Position numbers and translations under genes: made by a program
In this document: one piece after another, positions 8,069-15,522 of the stretch
Numbering within the stretch: position 1 is the first letter of the stretch
Layout: the number at the start of each line of letters is the position of its first letter
NCBI GenBank assembly: GCA_049518775.1
Contig: JBEKRL010000031.1
Span: 1 to 20,695 of the forward strand
Length of the DNA: 20,695 nt
Source of the DNA: Bog-877 sp049518775
Lineage (GTDB): Bacteria > Chloroflexota > Dormibacteria > Aeolococcales > Bog-877
Direction of reading: 5' to 3'
Notes under the pieces: generated by a model
Database searches by the model: none
Told to the model about the DNA's origin: nothing
The model's input: only the letters and a program-made list of their open reading frames with translations

Positions 8069-9898
8069 CTACTTCACGTAGTACCAGTCCTGGGGAAAGA
8101 TCGCCAGGAGAGGATTGGCCGGTAGCACTCCGTGCAGCGAGTTCTTGACCTCGAGAAGCTCGAAGTCGGCGTTGGGAACCCACAACTCCGGGATTTGCTG
8201 GGTGACGTAGGTCTCCCATGGAAGCAGTTTCCCAATCGGCCCTTCCGCAGCATTGTCCAGGTTGACTTCCTTCTGGTCACAGTAGCTGCCCGCATTGAGG
8301 GCCCCGCCACATTCGAAATAGCCGCCTCCAGCGGGGTAGTAGGGGAGAGTGTAGATGGCTCCACCCCAGTCAATCATCTGCCACGAACAGACGGCCTGAG
8401 TGGCCGTGCAAGGGACCGCGAGCTGATACGGGAATATGTTGGTTGCCAGGTTGATTTCCATGCCAACCTTGCTGGCATCTGACTTGTACTCTGCAACCTC
8501 AGTCGTCTCGAACTGGGTGTAGTTCTGGTAGACCAACTTGAAGGCGAGCGGAGTTCCCCGAGCGATCCCTGCACCGCACTGGTTGGCACCCGTGCCTGGG
8601 TTCTGGCAGGTGTCGACTCCTTCCGGTACGATCGACCAGCCGTGATCCTTGAGCAAGGTCTTCGCCGCCGACAGGCTGAACGAATATGGGTACTTGCTGG
8701 CGCTCTCGATCGGAGCGGTCAGCGCCGCTGGTCCGTTGACCACTGGACCATAGTCAGGCTGGCCATACCCAGCCAGCGCAGTCTTGATCCAAAGAGGCTG
8801 ATCAACGGCGCGCTCCAATGCCTGGCGGATGTAGAGCTGCTTGAAGAGCGGACCCACGGTGGGGTTGTTGAAGTTCATGAAGAAGGAGTTGAACCCGTAC
8901 GTGGTCCACTGGCCGAAGGTGTATCCCTTCAGCGATGACCGCAGAGCGATGTCCGCTGCTGGAATATTCCCAACGGTCACGGTTCCTGCCCGCAAGGAGT
9001 CGACCTCCGAGACCTCGCTGTCGAAGGGAAGGAAGATGAGCTTGGACAGATAGGGCTTGTCAGGCCCGCTGTACTTCGTGTTGGGCACCATCACGTACCT
9101 GCCACTGACTGAGAAGCTCTGCAGGCTCCATGCTCCGTCCACCACCTTCCAGAGCGGGTTGGTGGCATAGGTCGACTGGTCCTTGTTCTGCCCGTAGAGG
9201 TAGTTGTAGACCGCGACCGCCCCCGCCGGAGTCTCGTCGTAGTTCCCGACCGGACCCGACGTGCTCTCCTTGTCCCAGGCGTGCTGCGGGATTGGCATAA
9301 TCTGGGAGAGCTCGTTGTCGGTGAAGAAGGCCGGTGAATACGAGCTGTTCAGGTAGAAGGTGAGCTGGTACGGGTTGTTGGTCACGATCTTGGTGACGTT
9401 GTCGGGGAACCTGCCCGGCAGGTAGACGGCCCAGTTGTCCTTGTTGGCCTCAAGCAGGTTCATCCAGAAGGTGATGTCGCGGGCGGTCACGGGGGTACCG
9501 TCGGACCACATGTAGTGCTTGAGCTTGATGACCACCTGGGTGTCGTTGTCTTGATAGATCGGCGGATACGCCAGGCTGATCCGGTAATTGATCGCCGCGG
9601 ATGATCCGCTCCCAAACTGGTAGAGGGGCGGTATCATCAGGTACTCGAACTGGCTCTGGTACTGCACCGTGAAGTCCTGGGCGGTGTAGAGGGGGAAGAT
9701 GACGGGCGGAGGTATACTAACGCTCTCCGCGAAGGTGGCCGTTCCACCGTGCTCCGGTGTTGCCCCCGCGCCACTGGCCGTGGTGGTGCCCAGGTAGCCG
9801 AAGAGCATGGCCACCGACGCCAGCGCGACGACCACGCGGCGCCATCGAGGTCGACTGCTCGCCAGGGCAGTCTTTCCGTCTAACCATAGATTGTTCAT
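8069..9898 (-). CDS. Family-5 extracellular solute-binding protein of an ABC transporter
   Basis: This 609-residue protein has the SBP_bac_5 (peptide/nickel-binding) layout. A basic N-region (RPRWRR, 16-21) is followed by a hydrophobic segment (22-37) and the GTTTASGAGATPEHGG region, so it is exported. No lipobox cysteine follows the hydrophobic segment, which is unusual for a monoderm binding protein. Family segments include HYMWSDGTPVTARDITFWMN (128-147), where the SDGTPVTA-D element is characteristic, and QLYIRQALERAVDQP, in which the RQAL-xAVD element is typical. Several Cys residues near the C-terminal half (TCQNPGTGANQCG, PCTATQAVC) may form disulphides. The ATG at 9896-9898 overlaps the TGA of the GntR gene, and GGGAGGGAGT lies about nine bases upstream. 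The ligand is unknown; the proteases downstream suggest a peptide or peptide-like compound. Confidence 0.93.
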   Translation of the reverse strand: MNNLWLDGKTALASSRPRWRRVVVALASVAMLFGYLGTTTASGAGATPEHGGTATFAESVSIPPPVIFPLYTAQDFTVQYQSQFEYLMIPPLYQFGSGSSAAINYRISLAYPPIYQDNDTQVVIKLKHYMWSDGTPVTARDITFWMNLLEANKDNWAVYLPGRFPDNVTKIVTNNPYQLTFYLNSSYSPAFFTDNELSQIMPIPQHAWDKESTSGPVGNYDETPAGAVAVYNYLYGQNKDQSTYATNPLWKVVDGAWSLQSFSVSGRYVMVPNTKYSGPDKPYLSKLIFLPFDSEVSEVDSLRAGTVTVGNIPAADIALRSSLKGYTFGQWTTYGFNSFFMNFNNPTVGPLFKQLYIRQALERAVDQPLWIKTALAGYGQPDYGPVVNGPAALTAPIESASKYPYSFSLSAAKTLLKDHGWSIVPEGVDTCQNPGTGANQCGAGIARGTPLAFKLVYQNYTQFETTEVAEYKSDASKVGMEINLATNIFPYQLAVPCTATQAVCSWQMIDWGGAIYTLPYYPAGGGYFECGGALNAGSYCDQKEVNLDNAAEGPIGKLLPWETYVTQQIPELWVPNADFELLEVKNSLHGVLPANPLLAIFPQDWYYVK

Positions 9899-10791
9899 TG
9901 TTCGGTGACTCCCTCCCAGGTCGCGCGGTGCGGGAATTCAAAGCCAGCCGCACGCACTGGCGTAGACGCGGGGGATCGGTGGAGGGAAATGGCCTCCGGC
10001 GCGGAGGTGCCCTCATCATCGGCGAAGGCACTGACCAAGCGGCGGAATGCCCCCTCAAGGTGAGCGGCGATCATCGCCTGAGCCGCCTGGCCGTCCCTGG
10101 CGGCGATGATATCGGCCAACGCAGAATGCTCCGTTGCGAAGATGTCGCTGTAGTCAGAGTCAGCGATGCTGCGAGCCAGCAGGAAGCGGGATACGTGCGG
10201 GCGCAGCATAGTCCAAGTGGCGTAGAGCCGATCGTGGTGAGCGGCTCGGTAGAGCAGGCTGTGAAAGGCGATGTCGAACCCCACGAACTCCCGCTGGCTG
10301 GGCTCAGGCGGGTGGTCAGGAAGTGGTGAGGCTGCCTGGTGAAGCGCTGCCAAGTCGGCCGGCGTCGCCCTTTCCGTGGCCAGCCGGACAGCCAGGGTCT
10401 CCAGGCTCAGGCGCAGGCTGAAGAGGTCTTCGACATCATGACGAGACATGCCCACGACCACGGCACCGTGGTGGAGCCGCAGTGTCACCAACCCCTCGCG
10501 ATGAAGTTGAGCAAGTGCGTCGCGAACCGGACCGCGGCTGACCTCCAGGGACTGCGCGAGATCCACCTCACGTAGGTGTCGTCCCGGGCGGAAGAGACCG
10601 GTCAGGATCCCTTCACGGAGTCGGTCGGCCACCTCTTCAGACAGGCTGCGCTGCCGCACGGCTCCTAAGGGAAGCTCCGGAGCCGCCTCCGGCTCCAGAT
10701 CCGCTCCCTCGATCTCCAGGTCGGCCGGAGGAGGCGACGCGCCCTTGATCGGTGGCGGGCGGTCAGACATCGGTGGTCGCTCCGCCAGCAT
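9895..10791 (-). CDS. GntR-family transcriptional regulator, FadR/FCD subfamily
   Basis: This 298-residue protein has an N-terminal winged helix-turn-helix at about 46-112 (SLSEEVADRLREGILTGLF, EVSRGPVRDALAQLHREGL) and a C-terminal all-helical FCD ligand domain (about 120-255). The four FCD metal ligands are all present: Asp173 and His177 (FDIAFH), His222 (EHSALADI) and His244 (AAHLEGAF). The protein therefore probably binds a carboxylate effector through a metal ion. The first 40 residues are Pro/Glu-rich and probably disordered; an ATG at residue 8 (10768-10770) is an equally possible start. The gene overlaps the oxidoreductase upstream and the binding-protein gene downstream (ATGA), so it is made together with the pathway it presumably controls. 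FCD regulators usually repress their own catabolic operon until the substrate or an intermediate binds. That is family knowledge and has not been shown here. Confidence 0.94.
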   Translation of the reverse strand: MLAERPPMSDRPPPIKGASPPPADLEIEGADLEPEAAPELPLGAVRQRSLSEEVADRLREGILTGLFRPGRHLREVDLAQSLEVSRGPVRDALAQLHREGLVTLRLHHGAVVVGMSRHDVEDLFSLRLSLETLAVRLATERATPADLAALHQAASPLPDHPPEPSQREFVGFDIAFHSLLYRAAHHDRLYATWTMLRPHVSRFLLARSIADSDYSDIFATEHSALADIIAARDGQAAQAMIAAHLEGAFRRLVSAFADDEGTSAPEAISLHRSPASTPVRAAGFEFPHRATWEGVTEQ

Positions 10792-11935
10792 GGCGGACCT
10801 TTACCCAAGCATGGGAGCGGTGTGAGGCCTCAACCGCGTTGATCACCTCCTGAACCTTGGCCCCCGCCTCGAAATCTCCTTGGTTGGTGGGCGCCACACC
10901 AGCGATCTCCTCCACGAAGCTCTTGATCAGGTTGCCGTAGCAGGTTTCTTCCCAGCCATGTCCCGGCTGGTACCCCGGCGGGAAGTGTCGGGCGGGGACC
11001 TCGAGCCGGCGGAACTCCACCTCTTCCGCGGTGGCGCCCCAGATCCGCTGCCATTCGCCCCCCTCGTCGACGATCCGGCAAATGAGGGCTCCCCGATCCC
11101 CGTACAGGCGCGCCTCCACACCGGGGTAATTGCCCACGGTCACATAGCTGCTCTGGATGGTCATCAGCGGCCCACTCCCCAGCTTGCCGATGAAGACGTC
11201 TCCGTCATCGATGTTGATGAGCTCGCGGTGGTGATCCAGATTCGTGCGCCGCCGCTCCGGGACAAAGTTCCGGAGCACGCCCACCACCTCGGTCGGGTCG
11301 CCGCCAGTCAGCATCAGGCCAATATCAATGATCGGGGCTCCGTACCCCTCCAGGGAGGAGACGGTGATGTCCTCTTCCGCTCGAGACCAGCCGCCCACCG
11401 GATCGTCGGCCGCTGGAGCCGAGAGCACGCGCTTGTCGGCCGGATTGTCCGGGTCCAGCCACTGGCTGTTCTGCTCGTACCCGTTGAACACGAAGGGCTT
11501 GCCGCAGAACCCCTCGGCGACTAGTTCCGCCATGTACCGGATCGCCGGAGCGTACCGAAAGGTGAGACCGACCTTGGTCTTCAGCCCTTGGGACTTGGCC
11601 AGGGCAGCAGCGCGCCACACCTCGTCAGCACGATGAGCGACGGGCTTTTCGGTGAGGCAATGCTTGCCTGCTTCTAGGGCGGCGAACACAATCGTGTCGT
11701 GCTCGTCCCGCGTGCAGACGTCGACGACGTCCACGTCCTGGCGGGCGACCACCTCCCGGTAGTCGGTGGCCACCTCGGCGCCGCCGAATTCTCTAGCCCT
11801 CTCTTCAGCCAGATCCCGGTCGAGATCACAGATCACGGCCAGATCCACTCCAGGACATCGCTGCCAGCCAGGAAGGTGCGCGTGCTGCGCCCATCGGCCA
11901 GCCCCGATCACCGCCACGCGTAGATCACGTTCCAA
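10763..11935 (-). CDS. Gfo/Idh/MocA-family oxidoreductase, copy B
   Basis: This protein of about 390 residues has an N-terminal Rossmann fold with VAVIGAGRWAQHAHLPGW (7-24, counted from the TTG start) and the EKPVAH element with the usual lysine (Lys97). The C-terminal alpha/beta domain contains SSLEGYGAPIIDIGLMLTGG and TIQSSYVTVGNYPGVEARLY. The family normally has D-x-G-x-H in the GGxxxDxGxHxxD region; here it reads DIGLM, so the histidine is replaced by Met208. The family oxidises or reduces sugars, inositols and related compounds with NAD(P), or does hidden redox chemistry on glycosides. I prefer the TTG start at 11933-11935, which gives the normal N-terminus and has GGGGGAAGAG upstream. 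An in-frame ATG at 11987-11989 adds 18 residues without a ribosome binding site. The stop overlaps the start region of the GntR gene. It is clearly paralogous to the gene at 14261-15400. Confidence 0.92.
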   Translation of the reverse strand: MERDLRVAVIGAGRWAQHAHLPGWQRCPGVDLAVICDLDRDLAEERAREFGGAEVATDYREVVARQDVDVVDVCTRDEHDTIVFAALEAGKHCLTEKPVAHRADEVWRAAALAKSQGLKTKVGLTFRYAPAIRYMAELVAEGFCGKPFVFNGYEQNSQWLDPDNPADKRVLSAPAADDPVGGWSRAEEDITVSSLEGYGAPIIDIGLMLTGGDPTEVVGVLRNFVPERRRTNLDHHRELINIDDGDVFIGKLGSGPLMTIQSSYVTVGNYPGVEARLYGDRGALICRIVDEGGEWQRIWGATAEEVEFRRLEVPARHFPPGYQPGHGWEETCYGNLIKSFVEEIAGVAPTNQGDFEAGAKVQEVINAVEASHRSHAWVKVRHAGGATTDV

Positions 11936-11989
11936 GGCTCTTCCCCCATTGTCGGCGCTTCCGATTGCGCGACCCGCCCGCAGCCGCAT

Positions 11990-12358
11990 CCGTCGGCTGG
12001 CTGTCAGCCCCGGCTCCTAAGAGCCGCTGCCAGCCCTGCTCCAGCATCGTGGTGATCGGGGCAAGAAGCGGATCTGGCTGTCGCTTGGGTCGACCTGACG
12101 GGGGGCCACAGCGCCGGGACTGCCGGCCGCCCTTCGCTCGTGAGGTCCACTCTGAAGCGGTCAGGACTGGGGGAGGTCCCCAGACCTGATGCACTGACGG
12201 AGGCTGGCTCACGTCGACTCGAACCCGCTGGCAAGGTGCTGAGAGGCGATCCCCCCTGTCGATAGCCGCACTGAGGCATGCGCGAGCGACAGGGAACTGC
12301 CGGGTCCGCAGGGTTCGGACGCGATCTGCCCCGGCTCCGGCCCAGTTCCTGTCTGCGC
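11990..12358. other. Gene-free gap between DUF4438-2 and oxidoreductase B
   Basis: A minus-strand ORF of 145 codons crosses this stretch, but its Arg/Pro/Gly-rich product resembles nothing and reads like shadow sequence. Small inverted repeats are present: CGGCTC-CTAA-GAGCCG (12011-12026), GGGGA-GG-TCCCC (12170-12181) and AGGTC-CCCA-GACCT (12174-12187). These are possible operators or a leader structure for the downstream oxidoreductase-GntR-binding protein genes. No convincing promoter is seen. Confidence 0.45.
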
Positions 12359-13246
12359 TCACAGCGCGCGTCCGGTGCCGGCCATGAGGAGCCTGGCCAG
12401 GTTGGCGGCCGGATCGTGGGCGGGCACGATGGCGCCGTCGCGAGCAGAGGCGAGAATGGTGATGCTGGGCCCATGGCCCGGCAACCGGCTGGCACCGTGA
12501 ACAATCACACCGACCAGCAGCGACCCCCTTCGGTAGCCCGTGGCGTAGCGGCCGTCCCAGTCGCGGACGGCCACGATGTCGCCGATGCGCAGGTCATCAG
12601 CGCCCACGTCCCTGGCCGTCTGTCGGTCGGGAAGCTGCAACGCCAGCGAGGTGGCAGCACTGACCCGCCCGCTCCCGATCCCCACCAGCTGGGGGGGAAG
12701 AGTTACCACCACGGGAACCTCGAGCCGGCCCCCGACCATGGCCACCGCCCATCGCTCCCAGAGCTGCGGGCCGAGACTGTGGAAGGTCACGCTGGGAAGC
12801 TCCGGAATCTGCAGTCCCACCCCGACGGAGGCGATTGCGACCTTGTCTCCAGGCACCAACAGTTCTATGACTGGCTGGGGGAAGTCCACCAGAACATGCT
12901 GGAAGGTGTCGAACTGCTCGTGCTTACCGGTCACGACCCCGACGGCGCCGGCTGCCGGGCCACTGCGGACCACCGCCCGATTCCCGACGCAAGCAAACAC
13001 GCTCAGCCCGACATTGGCGGCCGGATCTGGATTCTCGAGGCTAACTCCCGGTTGCGCTTGGTCGGCGGCCCATCCGAAGACGGGCATGCCTACCGTCACG
13101 TTGTAGTGAATGCCCCCACATCCCACCGGTACGAAGGGCAGCCCGTCGCGGGTCACCGTGTACACAGAACCGCTCAGCTCGGGACTGGTCACCTCGCCGA
13201 GCAGCTGGCTCTCCACCAGGGTTGCGGTGTTGGTCTGTGGCTTCAC
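12359..13246 (-). CDS. DUF4438 domain-containing protein, second of a tandem pair
   Basis: This 295-residue protein matches DUF4438, a family whose structure I recall from Thermotoga maritima TM1086; its function is unknown. Segments shared with the neighbouring copy are NVTVGMPVFGWAADQAQPGV (49-68), CVGNRAVVRSGPAAG with GVVTGKH in the middle, LQIPELPS, DLRIGDIVAV near the C-terminus, and VGVIVHG with PGHGPSITIL at the end. The start is GTG at 13244-13246 and overlaps the TGA of the upstream DUF4438 gene (GTGA). No strong ribosome binding site is visible, so translation is probably coupled to that gene. The repeated Gly/His-rich motifs suggest a compact enzyme or binding protein; I do not assign a reaction. 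Its presence beside dehydrogenases, a transporter and TldD/E suggests a role in the same catabolic route. Confidence 0.82.
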   Translation of the reverse strand: MKPQTNTATLVESQLLGEVTSPELSGSVYTVTRDGLPFVPVGCGGIHYNVTVGMPVFGWAADQAQPGVSLENPDPAANVGLSVFACVGNRAVVRSGPAAGAVGVVTGKHEQFDTFQHVLVDFPQPVIELLVPGDKVAIASVGVGLQIPELPSVTFHSLGPQLWERWAVAMVGGRLEVPVVVTLPPQLVGIGSGRVSAATSLALQLPDRQTARDVGADDLRIGDIVAVRDWDGRYATGYRRGSLLVGVIVHGASRLPGHGPSITILASARDGAIVPAHDPAANLARLLMAGTGRAL

Positions 13247-14097
13247 AGGGGAAGCCCCAATAGCTTGGTCAGGTTCGGAGCTTCGCCCACCTCCAGGTCA
13301 AGACAACGTTCTGGACCAGTCAGGATGGTCACTACTCCGACGCCGTGCCCGGGGGTGGGGCCTAGAGCGTGGACCACCACCCCAATCGAGGTCCACCCCG
13401 GACGAAACGAGCGTCCAAAGCGATGGTCCTGCGCGGTCATGGCAACCAGGTCGCCCAGTCTCAGATCCTCCAACCCGAGGTCACGCACCACCTCCGGCTG
13501 GTGCAGCATGACGTCGCAGTTGGCCCATTCTGAACTCATTCCGATCCCCGCCCCCATGACTTCGGGGGGCAAGACAAACCTGACCGGCACGTGCAGCCGG
13601 GCATCCCGGGTGAACTCCAGGGCCATCGGCTCAAGTAGCTCCGGCCCCAGGTTGCGGGCCACGATCTCTGGGGCACTCGTCAGTTCCAACCCCTGGCCCC
13701 AGGCGCTCACCAGCAACCGATCGCCGGGGGCCAACTGCCGTAGTACCGACTCGGCGAAGTCGATCAGCACGAAGGCGTGCTTCCCGGTCACCACCCCGGT
13801 GGCCCCGGCCGCCGGCCCTGAGACCACCTTGACCCGGTTCCCAATACAGGCCATCACCTGGAGGGCCAGGTGCCGCTGGCTGGTGACACCCTCCGCCGAT
13901 ACGCCCGGCTCGCCGTGGTCGCAGGCCCACCCGAAGGCCGGGCTGCCGACTCGGAGATTGACGCTGACGCCGGACATGCCCGGTCGCATGACGGGGGCGT
14001 CGTCGTAGCCGACGGAGTAGCCTCCCCGGCGGGTCGGATGGCTGACCTGCCCTTGAACGCCGATCCGCACCAGCGCCTCTCGATTGGTCGCTAGCAC
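13243..14097 (-). CDS. DUF4438 domain-containing protein, first of a tandem pair
   Basis: This 284-residue protein fills the usual DUF4438 length. Family-like segments are NLRVGSPAFGWACDHGEPGV (47-66), CIGNRVKVVSGPAAGATGVV (86-105) followed by TGKHAFVLIDF, SAWGQGLEL, PPEVMGAGIGMSS, DLRLGDLVAM and IGVVVHALGPTPGHGVGVVT. The DHGEPGVS and PGHG elements keep His and Asp side chains that could bind metal or serve in catalysis; this is an inference. The start is GTG at 14095-14097, with GGAGAGG about six bases upstream. The stop overlaps the start of the second copy, so the two products are probably made in similar amounts and may form a heteromer. The function of the family is not established. It follows oxidoreductase A after 163 bp. 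Confidence 0.84.
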   Translation of the reverse strand: MLATNREALVRIGVQGQVSHPTRRGGYSVGYDDAPVMRPGMSGVSVNLRVGSPAFGWACDHGEPGVSAEGVTSQRHLALQVMACIGNRVKVVSGPAAGATGVVTGKHAFVLIDFAESVLRQLAPGDRLLVSAWGQGLELTSAPEIVARNLGPELLEPMALEFTRDARLHVPVRFVLPPEVMGAGIGMSSEWANCDVMLHQPEVVRDLGLEDLRLGDLVAMTAQDHRFGRSFRPGWTSIGVVVHALGPTPGHGVGVVTILTGPERCLDLEVGEAPNLTKLLGLPL

Positions 14098-14260
14098 CCG
14101 CCACCTCTCCGCAGCTCTCGAGGGGCCAAACCCACCGCCTCTGCGCCTGGGATGGTAGGCGCAACACCTCGTCGCGGGCCGCCGACTGACCGACTCAAGG
14201 CCGCCATCCGCCGGTGGGACCGGGGTCTCTCAGCTGGCTGCCCAACCTCGCGATCCTCCG

Positions 14261-15400
14261 CTAGCCCTCTGCGCTGCCAGAATCGGCAGCGGAGCCCAGT
14301 GGCAAGGCGACCCAGCGATGCTGCAGGTGCGAGATCTCGACGGCGTCGATCACCTCCTGCACCGCTGCTGCGGCGACGAAATCGCCGCCAGCGGCACGCT
14401 CGGGCTGGTCAATGTCGTCGATGAAGTCCCTCACCAGATTGGAGTAGAAGCTGGTCTCCCAACCCTCGCGCAACGACCCTCCGGTTGGGAAGAGCCGTTG
14501 CGGTATCTCCAGGGCCTCAAACTCGACAGCATTCTTGCGCGCTCCCCAGAGCCGTTCACAGACACCCCTCTCCTCGACCAGACGGCAGATGAGTGCGCCC
14601 TCGGTCCCGTACAAGCGAGCCTCCAGGCCCGGGTAGTTTCCGACGGTCACGTAGCTGCTCTGGATGGTTGCGAGCACCCCGTTGTCGAAGCGGCCGATGA
14701 AGGCGTCGGTGTCGTCAACGGGGAGGGGTCGCACTTCAGAGGAGCCCTTGCTGATGCGTTCCGAGATCTGGTTGGTGAGCAGCCCCACCACCTCGCGGAG
14801 TTCGCTGCCCACGAACCACAGACCCAGGTCGATGATCGGCGCCCCATAACCCTCCAGGGAGGCCGCCTTGAGTCTCCCATCGGGAAGAGTTGCCGCCTCG
14901 CCCACTCGCATCGGCGTCAGTGGGTCGAGAAACTGGGAATTCTGCTCGAAACCGTTGAATACCAGGGGACGGCCGATATATCCGTCGTCGATCAGCTCCT
15001 TCATACGCATCATGGCCGCGCTGAAGCGAAACGTGAAGCCTACCTTGGTGCGTAGGCCCCGCGTGGCTGCCAGGCTCGCGGCCCGGCGGGTCTCCATGTA
15101 GTCATGGTGGACCGGCTTTTCACAGAGCACATGCTTTCCGGCTGCGATCGCAGCCATGGCGTACTCGAAGTGGCTGGGATTCCAGGTGACGACGTCAACT
15201 ATGTCGACCTCCGGGCTCGCGATCAAAGCCGCCGGGTCTTTCGCGACCGCCAAGGTCCCCAGCGATGCCGCGGTCCTGGCCGCGGCATCGGCGTCGTTGT
15301 CATAAATCCCCACGATCTCGCAGCGGCTGTCGCGCCGCCAAGCCGGGATGTGGGCGCGCTGACTCCAGCGTCCAGCCCCAATGATCGCGACCCGGATCAC
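14261..15400 (-). CDS. Gfo/Idh/MocA-family oxidoreductase, copy A
   Basis: This 379-residue protein starts at GTG (15398-15400) with GGGAGGGC a few bases upstream, giving the canonical N-terminus VIRVAIIGAGRWSQRAHIPA. The ORF remains open for 35 more codons upstream, but that sequence is not family-like. The Rossmann domain is followed by the CEKPVHH element (Lys95) and the C-terminal domain with AASLEGYGAPIIDLGLWFVG. The position of the family's common histidine in DxGxH is Trp195 (DLGLW). IQSSYVTVGNYPGLEARLYG and EGALICRLVEE nearly duplicate segments of the oxidoreductase at 10763-11935. The two copies are therefore paralogs, roughly half identical by eye over the C-terminal domain. It is the first gene after the promoter-like sequence at 15493-15522 and probably opens the operon. 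Substrate unknown; sugar, amino-sugar or inositol derivatives are typical for the family. Confidence 0.92.
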   Translation of the reverse strand: MIRVAIIGAGRWSQRAHIPAWRRDSRCEIVGIYDNDADAAARTAASLGTLAVAKDPAALIASPEVDIVDVVTWNPSHFEYAMAAIAAGKHVLCEKPVHHDYMETRRAASLAATRGLRTKVGFTFRFSAAMMRMKELIDDGYIGRPLVFNGFEQNSQFLDPLTPMRVGEAATLPDGRLKAASLEGYGAPIIDLGLWFVGSELREVVGLLTNQISERISKGSSEVRPLPVDDTDAFIGRFDNGVLATIQSSYVTVGNYPGLEARLYGTEGALICRLVEERGVCERLWGARKNAVEFEALEIPQRLFPTGGSLREGWETSFYSNLVRDFIDDIDQPERAAGGDFVAAAAVQEVIDAVEISHLQHRWVALPLGSAADSGSAEG

Positions 15401-15492
15401 AGCGCCCTCCCACACTTCACGCCCGACGAGACCGCCTACTGGGGGACCGTCAGGGCGGCCCGCAAGGCCTCCCCCCGGAACTTGTCGACCGC

Positions 15493-15522
15493 ATCCTATC
15501 AACAAGGCGCAGACGTCGTCAA
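15493..15522 (-). promoter_or_regulatory. Predicted SigA/sigma-70-type promoter for the minus-strand locus
   Basis: On the minus strand TTGACG (15517-15522) is followed after 18 bases by TAGGAT (15493-15498). Both hexamers are close to the vegetative consensus for high-G+C Gram-positives, and the spacing is acceptable. Transcription would start near 15486 and give a leader of about 85 bases before the GTG of oxidoreductase A. A GACGTC palindrome (15512-15517) overlaps the -35 end and could be an operator; that is speculative. Confidence 0.6.

Noticed and set aside
12208..12232. T-arm-like string (GGTTCGAGT on the minus strand)
   Set aside because: The flanking bases do not form a T stem, acceptor stem or CCA, so it is not a tRNA.
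11925..12362. Minus-strand ORF of 145 codons filling the gap after DUF4438-2
   Set aside because: It has an Arg/Pro/Gly-rich composition, no recognisable motif and an overlap with the oxidoreductase start, so it is probably spurious.
12278..14008. Plus-strand ORF of 576 codons
   Set aside because: It is antisense to both DUF4438 genes and its product is low-complexity; its length comes from high G+C content. The minus-strand frames carry family motifs, a ribosome binding site and a coupled overlap.
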